Assembly (NCBI RefSeq): GCF_001547895.1
Contig: NZ_AP014627.1
Coordinates: forward strand, 3,661,501 to 3,725,500
From: Pseudomonas sp. Os17
Lineage (GTDB): Bacteria; Pseudomonadota; Gammaproteobacteria; Pseudomonadales; Pseudomonadaceae
Reading direction: 5' to 3'
DNA length: 64,000 bases
Made by a program: the position numbers and the translations under genes. Below, one piece after another: positions 8,417-14,361 of the stretch. The stretch's first letter is position 1. Each line of letters begins with the position of its first letter. The notes beneath the pieces are model-generated. The model saw only the letters and a program-made list of their open reading frames with translations, searched no databases and had not been told where the DNA came from.

Positions 8417-10234
8417 TCAGGCCGGAACCGACGCGTTGCTGTGACTGACCCGCCAGTGGGCGTTCTCGCTGTGCTGGCTCTCGCCATGCAGCTCCGCCAG
8501 CCGGGTGATGAACTCGTCGACGAACACCCGCATGTCGGCGCCGACTTCCTTGTTGCGGGTGATCAGGCGGTTGTAGCCAAACAGCGCCGGGATCGCGACG
8601 AACAGGCCCATGGCGGTGGCCAGCAAGGCCGCGGCCATGCCCGGGGCGATGGCGTTGATGTTGACGTCACCGGCCATGGCGGTGCCGAGGAACACCACCA
8701 TGATCCCCAGCACCGTGCCCAACAGGCCGATGTAGGGGCCGCCGGCAATGGCGTTGGACAGGGTCGAGAGCTTGGAACTCAGCTGCTGGTTTTCCCGGGT
8801 GCGCACCCCGTCCATGGAGCAGCGGATGGCCTCGATGGTGGCCGCCGACACCGAGGAGGTATCGGCGCCCTGCTCGCGGCGGGTGCGGATCTCTTTCACC
8901 GCCACCAGGTACAGGCGCCACAGCGAGGAGTGCTCCAGGCGGCTGGCCAGGACCTGATCGTCGGCGAACATCTCCAGGCGGGTGCCGACCTTGGCGAACT
9001 GCTCACGAAACAGCGCATTGGCGGCGCTGACCCGGCCGACCATGCGGTTCTTGCGCAGCATGATCACCCAGGACTGGATCATCATCCCCACCAGCACCAG
9101 GATGATCACCCAGGCATCCACCGGCACCGCCTTGAGCAGGAAGCCCAGGCTGCCGAAACCAAAACCCGACTGTTCTTCATCGACGCCATAAGCCACCAGC
9201 TTCGACTCCGCGCCCTGGGCGCTGGCATCGGCCAGGATCAGCGCCGCCGGACGCGCCACCTTGGACAGGCGCAGCTCGTCCAGGGCCCCGGTGAACGGCA
9301 GGAAGTGGCTGGCCTCGGCGCCGGCGGCGGGCGGCAGGTCGGCACCGATCGCCAGCACCGAATTGAAGGTGGGAATGGCCTGGGCCAGGCTCGCGGTTTC
9401 GCGGCCATTGACGTACAGCGCCAGGCGGCTGCCCTCGCCGCTCAGGGCCAGGTGCTGCCACTGCCCCGGGTTCAGCGGCTGGGTGGAGGCGGCGCGCTGG
9501 CCGTCCACTTCAACGAAGGGCATGCCCTGGTTGATGCCGACCAGCAGGCTGCCGGCGCCTTCGCGGCGGGCCAGCAGCAGTTGCTCACCGCTGGCCTGAT
9601 CCAGGCGCACCCAGGCGCTGAAGGTGAAGGCGCCGCCGGCGTTGTGCTGCAGCGACGGGCTGGCTGGCAGCAGCAGCGGCTGGCCGCTGAACTGCAAGGC
9701 ACGGCCGATGCCCCCGTCAATCGCCGCGCCGGTGGCGTTCTGCGCGGTGTTGCCGTAGGCGGTGGTGTCTTTGGCCGGAGTGCCGTTGCTGCCGTCGAAG
9801 TGGTAGATGGCGGTGTAGCTGGGGTCGAAGGTCAACTGGCCGTTGGCGGTGCTCGGCGCCTTCTGGTTGCCGTAGTACATCCAGATGTCCTGGCGCTGGC
9901 CGCCTTCGACCTTGGGCACATCGACCCAGATCAGCGCCATGCCCATCAGCGGGTCGAAGCTTTCGATCTGGTGGTTGAGCACGGTCTTGTCATCGGCGGC
10001 GACAAAGCGCAGGTCGGCGCCGTCTTCCTTGACCCCGTCGAAGGTGAAATTGCCGGTGTGCAGGCGCACCAGCAGCGCGGTGCGGCCCAGGGCCTCGTTG
10101 ATGGCCGCGCCCTGGGGCGTGGTGTCCACGCTGATCTGCTTGCGGTAATGCCAGTCGTCCTGCCACCAGGCATGGGCCGTGGCCGGGAGCACGAAGCCCA
10201 GGCAGATCAACAGGCTCAGGAATAAGCGTTGCAT
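8417..10234 (-). CDS. DUF2341-LamG-ExbB fusion: lectin-like sensor joined to a MotA/TolQ/ExbB channel
   Basis: This encodes 605 residues in three parts. After a signal peptide (RLFLSLLICLGFVLPATAHA) comes a DUF2341 domain (about 22-130, WWQDDWHYRKQISVD ... DIWMYYGN). A LamG/concanavalin-like domain follows (about 150-320, AFTFSAWVRLD, GQWQHLALSGEGSRLALYVN). A membrane segment (VDAWVIILVLVGMMIQSWVI) then leads into a complete ExbB/TolQ proton-channel domain with GPYIGLLGTVLGIMVVF and MAAALLATAMGLFVAIPALF. The ATG at 10234 has GGAGA eight bases upstream. Ordinary ExbB proteins are about 240 residues with no periplasmic lectin domain. The fusion could let ligand or passenger binding outside the membrane gate the motor. 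It lies 19 bases downstream of tpsB. Confidence 0.9.
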   Translation of the reverse strand: MQRLFLSLLICLGFVLPATAHAWWQDDWHYRKQISVDTTPQGAAINEALGRTALLVRLHTGNFTFDGVKEDGADLRFVAADDKTVLNHQIESFDPLMGMALIWVDVPKVEGGQRQDIWMYYGNQKAPSTANGQLTFDPSYTAIYHFDGSNGTPAKDTTAYGNTAQNATGAAIDGGIGRALQFSGQPLLLPASPSLQHNAGGAFTFSAWVRLDQASGEQLLLARREGAGSLLVGINQGMPFVEVDGQRAASTQPLNPGQWQHLALSGEGSRLALYVNGRETASLAQAIPTFNSVLAIGADLPPAAGAEASHFLPFTGALDELRLSKVARPAALILADASAQGAESKLVAYGVDEEQSGFGFGSLGFLLKAVPVDAWVIILVLVGMMIQSWVIMLRKNRMVGRVSAANALFREQFAKVGTRLEMFADDQVLASRLEHSSLWRLYLVAVKEIRTRREQGADTSSVSAATIEAIRCSMDGVRTRENQQLSSKLSTLSNAIAGGPYIGLLGTVLGIMVVFLGTAMAGDVNINAIAPGMAAALLATAMGLFVAIPALFGYNRLITRNKEVGADMRVFVDEFITRLAELHGESQHSENAHWRVSHSNASVPA

Positions 10235-10253
10235 GGGAAGGGTCTCCGTAAAG

Positions 10254-11927
10254 TCAGAACGTCGCTTGCACGCTGAAGTGCAGGCGCGGGTCGTATTTCT
10301 GGGTGTTGGGGCCGTCTTTGAGCGGGTAGCCCCAGTCAAGGCTGCCGGACAGCCACTTGCTCAAACTGGCGCGGGTGCCGAGGCCAACGCTGGCCAGGCT
10401 GTACTGGTCTTCCTGCTCCGGCAGCGGCTCGTGCAGGGACAGGTGCGCGCCTTCGGCAAAGGCGTAGAAGCGCCACTCCTGCACATAACTGCCGAGGAAC
10501 TTGGCCAGGGACGGCGTGCGCAGCTCCTGGGAAAACAGGTAGCCCTCATCCCCGGTGCGCTCGGCGGCCAGGTAGCCGCGCACCGAGGTGGCGCCACCGG
10601 CGGAATACTGCTCGTTGGACACCAGGGGCCCGGAGGCCAGCTGGAAGGCGGTCTTGGACGCCGACTGCCAGTCGTTGGCGAAGGTGTAGGTGAAATTCAG
10701 GTCGCCCTTGAGCACCGAGAAACTGGCACTGGCCTCGTCGCGCTTGTAGTGGAACTCCTCGGCGTCGCTGCCGTAGCCGAAGAAGCGCCGGGTGCCGACG
10801 ATCAGGTTCAGGCCCAGGCCCAGCTGGGATTTTTCGCTGTAGCGGTAGCCGTTGTAGCCAAAGGTCACGGGGGCGTACTTGAGCGGAATCTGGTCGCTGC
10901 TGCGGCCAAAGCGCATCTCTTCCTCGAAGTCCTTGAAGTCCACCCCCACCGACAGCGAGTTGGCCCAGTTGCCGGCCGCGGGCAAGGTGTAGATCGCCGA
11001 CACCCCGTAGGAATGGCCCTTGCCCAGCACGTTGCTGCCGCCGATGGTGGCGATGTTGCTGTCGGACTGGTAACCGGAGAACTGCAGGGCCCAGCGCTCG
11101 CTCAGGGGCGCGGTGTAGGACCCGGACCAGACCTTGGCGTTGTCGGTGTCCTGGGGCGCGGTGAAATAGGTCAGGGAAATGCTGTGGCCCAGCTGCCAGA
11201 GGTTGTCGTAGCCGACATTGACCACCGTGCGCAGCTTCTCGGTGTCGGCGCTGTAGTCGTTGTTCAGGCCGACGCTGGCGTGCCAGGGGTTCTGGTCTTC
11301 CACTTGCAGGTCGACGTCCATGGTCCCCGGGCGCTGGCCTTCACGCACCAGCGGCATGACCTGGCGCCCGGCACCGCGATTGAGCCCGGCCAACTGGCTT
11401 TGCACCGTGGCAAAATCCGGCACCTGGCCTTCTTGCAACGCCGGCACCTGATCGCGGATCTCCACCGGCGAGTAATGCTTGGCCCCCACCACCCGCACCC
11501 GGCCGACCTTGGTTTCACTGACCTGCAGATAAACGATGCCGTCCTCGACCTTCTGCTCCGGCAGCTCGACGAACACCGACTGATATCCGCGCTCCTGATA
11601 GACCTTCTGCAGCGCATCCCGGGCGCCTTCGATGTCGGCCAGGGCTTTTTGCGGCCCGAGGAACGGATACACCGCCTCCTCGATGGCCCGCGCATCGAGC
11701 ACGGTATTGCCGCGCACGAAGTACTCATTGACGTCCACCAACCGCGCCGCCGTGGCTTCAACCGCAACCGGCTCACCCTCCTCGGCCTGCACCGCTGGCG
11801 CCAGCGCCAGCACCGCCAACCAGCCACACAACGGCCACCAGCGCCCGCCACTGCCGGGTCGCCCTGATTTGCCCAGATGCTCCACACCGCCCCCTAAAAA
11901 ACTGAAAATTGGCGCGCGCACGCGCAT
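10254..11927 (-). CDS. TpsB-type outer-membrane transporter (ShlB/FhaC/HecB family)
   Basis: This encodes 557 residues from the ATG at 11927. A GTG at 11885, with AGGGGG at 11890-11895, is an equally good start and gives the same mature protein. A signal sequence (WWPLCGWLAVLALAPAVQA) is followed by a POTRA/ShlB region (VNEYFVRGNTVLDARAIEEA, ALQKVYQERGYQSVFVELPE, GIVYLQVSETKVGRVRVVG). A 16-strand barrel of about 300 residues follows, with the family signature SVRGY in the L6 loop and a C-terminal aromatic residue (HFSVQATF). It secretes TpsA exoproteins across the outer membrane. No tpsA lies beside it; the nearest candidate starts beyond 62,945. Confidence 0.92.
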   Translation of the reverse strand: MRVRAPIFSFLGGGVEHLGKSGRPGSGGRWWPLCGWLAVLALAPAVQAEEGEPVAVEATAARLVDVNEYFVRGNTVLDARAIEEAVYPFLGPQKALADIEGARDALQKVYQERGYQSVFVELPEQKVEDGIVYLQVSETKVGRVRVVGAKHYSPVEIRDQVPALQEGQVPDFATVQSQLAGLNRGAGRQVMPLVREGQRPGTMDVDLQVEDQNPWHASVGLNNDYSADTEKLRTVVNVGYDNLWQLGHSISLTYFTAPQDTDNAKVWSGSYTAPLSERWALQFSGYQSDSNIATIGGSNVLGKGHSYGVSAIYTLPAAGNWANSLSVGVDFKDFEEEMRFGRSSDQIPLKYAPVTFGYNGYRYSEKSQLGLGLNLIVGTRRFFGYGSDAEEFHYKRDEASASFSVLKGDLNFTYTFANDWQSASKTAFQLASGPLVSNEQYSAGGATSVRGYLAAERTGDEGYLFSQELRTPSLAKFLGSYVQEWRFYAFAEGAHLSLHEPLPEQEDQYSLASVGLGTRASLSKWLSGSLDWGYPLKDGPNTQKYDPRLHFSVQATF

Positions 11928-11959
11928 TGCCGTCGCCGTCTGCACAGCGTTTGGCTGCT

Positions 11960-12571
11960 TCAATTGCTGCTGATCGAGGTGTTTTCGTGGCGCGCCAGCC
12001 AGGTGTGCAACAGCGCAAAATTCAGCGAGAACTCGGGCATTTGCAGCAGAGCGCCGCAAAACACTTCACCGATGATTTTCTGGATCAACTGCACCGCCCG
12101 CGGGTTGTTCAACAGCGTGGCGATGTCGCGACTCAGGACACTGAAGGCCCAGACCTTCTGGTTCAGATCCAAACCGACGAACCAGCGAAACAGCAGGTTG
12201 TAACTGAGCTGTTCATAGAGTTGCTGCTCGCTGGGCACCGAATACAGCAACTGCAGCAACAGAATGTGCATCACCGTACGCGGCGCGATCAGCATGCCGG
12301 GCTCGGCATTGAGGCCCTGGAGCAGATCGCGGTGCTGATCCAGCAACTCATCGATCTGCGGACGCAGCAGCACCAGCGAATGCCCCGGCGGGATATAGCT
12401 GGCCACCTCCTTCAAGGCGCCCTGCCAATCATCCTGGGACACGATCCAGACCCACGGCGCCCCGTAGCGATAGACCGACACCGGCTTCTTGCGCGCCGCC
12501 TCGACAATCTTCGACAGCCGTTGATCCAGCTCCTGCATGCCCACTTTCGAGTAGCGTTCCATAGTCCCCAT
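11960..12571 (-). CDS. Phd/YefM-like domain fused to an IS5-type transposase N-domain; candidate operon regulator
   Basis: This encodes 203 residues from the ATG at 12571 (GGGAG seven bases upstream). Residues 4-50 (SKVGMQELDQRLSKIVEAAR, then KPVSVYRYGAPWVWIVSQDD) match the pattern of Phd/YefM antitoxin DNA-binding domains. Residues about 100-165 (LLYSVPSEQQLYEQLSYNLL, then FRWFVGLDLNQKVWAFSVLS) match the N-terminal domain of IS5/IS1182 transposases (DUF772), but no DDE catalytic domain follows. The gene is intact and lies 32 bases upstream of tpsB on the same strand. It therefore looks like a domesticated DNA-binding protein heading the operon. A regulator is my inference; the Phd match is weaker than the transposase match. 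Confidence 0.72.
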   Translation of the reverse strand: MGTMERYSKVGMQELDQRLSKIVEAARKKPVSVYRYGAPWVWIVSQDDWQGALKEVASYIPPGHSLVLLRPQIDELLDQHRDLLQGLNAEPGMLIAPRTVMHILLLQLLYSVPSEQQLYEQLSYNLLFRWFVGLDLNQKVWAFSVLSRDIATLLNNPRAVQLIQKIIGEVFCGALLQMPEFSLNFALLHTWLARHENTSISSN

Positions 12572-12716
12572 AGCCTCACTCCCGGCGTCCCGCCTCGGCT
12601 TAAAAAAGTGGCCTGGCGGCCCCCTCAAGCGCGTTACATACCCAAGACGTGCGTGGCGATGTGCTACCGAACTTTTGTCATAAAAGCTTCATTCACGAGA
12701 GGAACGCGCGAACGTT

Positions 12717-12820
12717 GTAGGAGCCGGCTTGCCGGCGAAGACTGCCGGCCGGACAACACTGAACTGTCTTTATTCCGCGCACGACCAGACCGCCCTCTTC
12801 GCCGGCAAGCCGGCTCCTAC
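12717..12820. repeat. REPIN: inverted pair of REP palindromes
   Basis: A REP (GGAGCCGGCTTGCCGGC) at 12717-12740 is mirrored at 12797-12820, with about 56 bp between them. This is the standard Pseudomonas REPIN layout and would fold into a long hairpin. It lies in the upstream region of the secretion operon. Confidence 0.9.
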
Positions 12821-12884
12821 GAGAGGGAATTGTTGTGCTGAAGAAGGCTTAAAAATGCGCCGCCCGGACGGGCGCGCCGTTAGC

Positions 12885-13180
12885 CGTGGCTCTGGCTTTG
12901 GCTTTGGCTTTGGCTTTTGATCTTGATCTTCAAGCCCCTTCCCAGCCGGCCGAACGCAGGCGTTGCGCAGGGGGCAGCTCGGCAAGGATGCCGAGCTAGC
13001 CGCCACCCGGCCATGGATGGCCGGTTGGCGGCGGGCCACCGGAGCAATGCCGGAGAGAGGGAACCCCGAGCCCCAGCGAGGGGCCCATGGAGGGGCAAGC
13101 GTTTTTGGTTCCTTTTTGCTGGGCCGGCACTCCGGCGTTTGTAAAAAGGGACTCGCCGTAAGGGCGAAACCGCCAGCCGC
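12885..13180. repeat. Composite Pseudomonas intergenic repeat with hexanucleotide tract
   Basis: A TGGCTT hexamer tract (about 12892-12917) and a TTGATC tract lead into a body made of nested palindromes: GCTCGGCAAGGATGCCGAGC, GGCCATGGATGGCC, CCCCGAGC/GAGGGG, and GTAAAAAGGGAC...CGTAAGGGCG. I recall near-identical blocks scattered in intergenic DNA of many fluorescent pseudomonads. Reading frames across it on both strands give low-complexity products and are not genes. I see no transposase and no convincing target-site duplication. Confidence 0.65.
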
Positions 13181-13187
13181 CGCACCC

Positions 13188-13330
13188 GCAGCAACGGATA
13201 TGTACCCCAACCACCCATAAAGACTGGCCGGCTCGCAGGCCGCCAAGTCCCCCTCCGCAATCCTACAAAACTTGCAGACGCGTCTGACTTGTCCCCCCAA
13301 GACCCAACGCCCATAGTCCCCACTCGCCCC
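13188..13330. repeat. Copy A of a ~140-bp repeat, paired with 21,938-22,075
   Basis: It shares GCAGCAACGGATA, CGCAATCCTACA(A/G)AACTT, CTGACTT, CCCCCCA and CCCATAGTC, in the same order and spacing, with 21,938-22,075. It lies directly upstream of the structured leader of the DUF3077 gene and may carry its promoter. Confidence 0.7.
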
Positions 13331-13426
13331 AATGGCGACCGGGTTTGGCGACCTGGCTACTCACCCACAGGCGCTTCCGCTTGCAACCTTTGCCGAGGAC
13401 CCATTATGTTCACGGCGATCTTTCAT

Positions 13427-13504
13427 GGCGGCTGTACGCGGGAGATCCTCGGATCTGCCGATTATTGTGGGATGAGTCGGCTCGCCAACCCGCGTATAGC
13501 TGCC
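13427..13504 (+). ncRNA. Structured leader RNA upstream of the DUF3077 gene (three-way junction)
   Basis: GGCGGCTGTACGCGGG (13427-13442) pairs over all 16 positions with CCCGCGTATAGCTGCC (13489-13504), using two G-U wobbles. Inside are hairpin AGATC-CTCG-GATCT (13443-13456) and hairpin GCCGA...TCGGC (13457-13481). The wobbles are G-U only if the plus strand is transcribed, so the structure belongs to the mRNA leader of the gene starting at 13560. I recall very similar leaders before DUF3077 genes in other pseudomonads. Function is unknown; a cis-regulator or a processed small RNA are both possible. Confidence 0.7.
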
Positions 13505-13559
13505 ACCTATTCGACTGGCGACGACAGGACAGCTCCCTTACCCACAAGCGGAGGTTCCC

Positions 13560-13823
13560 ATGACTCAGCAATACATCCCCATCACCGGCATCGACTGCCT
13601 GATTCCCTGCCTGTTTATAGACAAGACCGCACCATTGGACGTGCTGCATGCCAACGGTGCCGCACGTTTACTGGCCGTGACTCAACTGCTGGAAAGCCTC
13701 TCCCGCGCAGAACTGAAGAATGCTGACGACACCGATCTGCGACATATCTCCAACGCAGCGGCGATTCTGCTGCGTGACAGTTGCGACCTGTTGGGAGTGA
13801 TGGGCTGGCGCCTTCAAGCCTGA
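13560..13823 (+). CDS. DUF3077-family small protein
   Basis: This encodes 87 residues. GGAGG precedes the ATG at 13560. The sequence has the family's layout: an N-terminal strand region (YIPITGIDCLIPCLFIDKTAPL), then helices (NGAARLLAVTQLLESLSRAE and HISNAAAILLRDSCDLLGVM) ending at Trp-Arg-Leu. DUF3077 proteins are small, Pseudomonas-restricted and of unknown function, often present in many paralogues per genome. There is no signal peptide. The structured RNA immediately upstream suggests strong post-transcriptional control. An 11-bp hairpin follows the stop. Confidence 0.82.
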   Translation: MTQQYIPITGIDCLIPCLFIDKTAPLDVLHANGAARLLAVTQLLESLSRAELKNADDTDLRHISNAAAILLRDSCDLLGVMGWRLQA

Positions 13824-13831
13824 CGCCTGAG

Positions 13832-13860
13832 CGCTCCGCGCTGCTTGGTAGCGCGGAGCG
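13832..13860 (+). terminator. Hairpin after the DUF3077 gene, possible terminator
   Basis: CGCTCCGCGCT and AGCGCGGAGCG form a perfect 11-bp stem with a 7-base loop, eight bases after the stop codon. No clear T-run follows, so it may act as an mRNA-stabilising or attenuating hairpin instead. Confidence 0.5.
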
Positions 13861-14062
13861 TTGCAAATGGGGTCTTGGACTTTTTAGGGGGGAAAAGTCT
13901 TTTAAAAGTGGCTGCAATCGGCCAGAAGCAGCGCTTCACGACATGCCGCTATAACTCTGATGTAGCTTGGATTTCATTCTATGCTAAGAACATGCACACC
14001 GGGCTTGTGCCAGAGAATGGCATGGGCGCTGGGAAAGCGGTCTAGTAGGTCATGCCTTCGGC

Positions 14063-14230
14063 TCAGGTTTCCTCGTAGTTCTCGTCAACCTCATAGGCAA
14101 ACAGTTTTGGCAGCGAAGCATTCGGATCGTGATCATGCATGGCGCCTCTGCGGATCAATTCAATGTTGCTATCACCGAAGCCAGCCTGCGGGGGCTTTGA
14201 GTTCGATAGTGCTATCTCGACATCGCGCAC
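14063..14230 (-). other. Short unexplained reading frame in a 540-bp gap, possible gene remnant
   Basis: Between the DUF3077 gene and the ATPase gene (13824-14361) there is no complete gene. A minus-strand frame from GTG at 14230 to TGA at 14063 gives 55 residues with plausible composition (GDSNIELIRRGAMHDHDPNA, then LPKLFAYEVDENYEET). It has no clear ribosome site and follows a stop codon directly, so it looks like the C-terminal remnant of a lost gene. The GC content here is lower than in the flanking Pseudomonas core. Confidence 0.3.
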
Positions 14231-14361
14231 TTAGCCCCTGAATTCGCTTGGGGTTATTGAATTCAACGCTGTTACCAATTCGATTTCGGCATCAGAAGAT
14301 GGGGTCGGAATTATCGCAACGATTGGATGTTGACCACGGTACGTTTACAGGAGTAAACGAT

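Noticed and set aside
12770..13332. Open frames over the composite repeat
   Set aside because: They cross palindromes and simple tracts; composition is Arg/Pro/Gly-rich on both strands and no start is supported.
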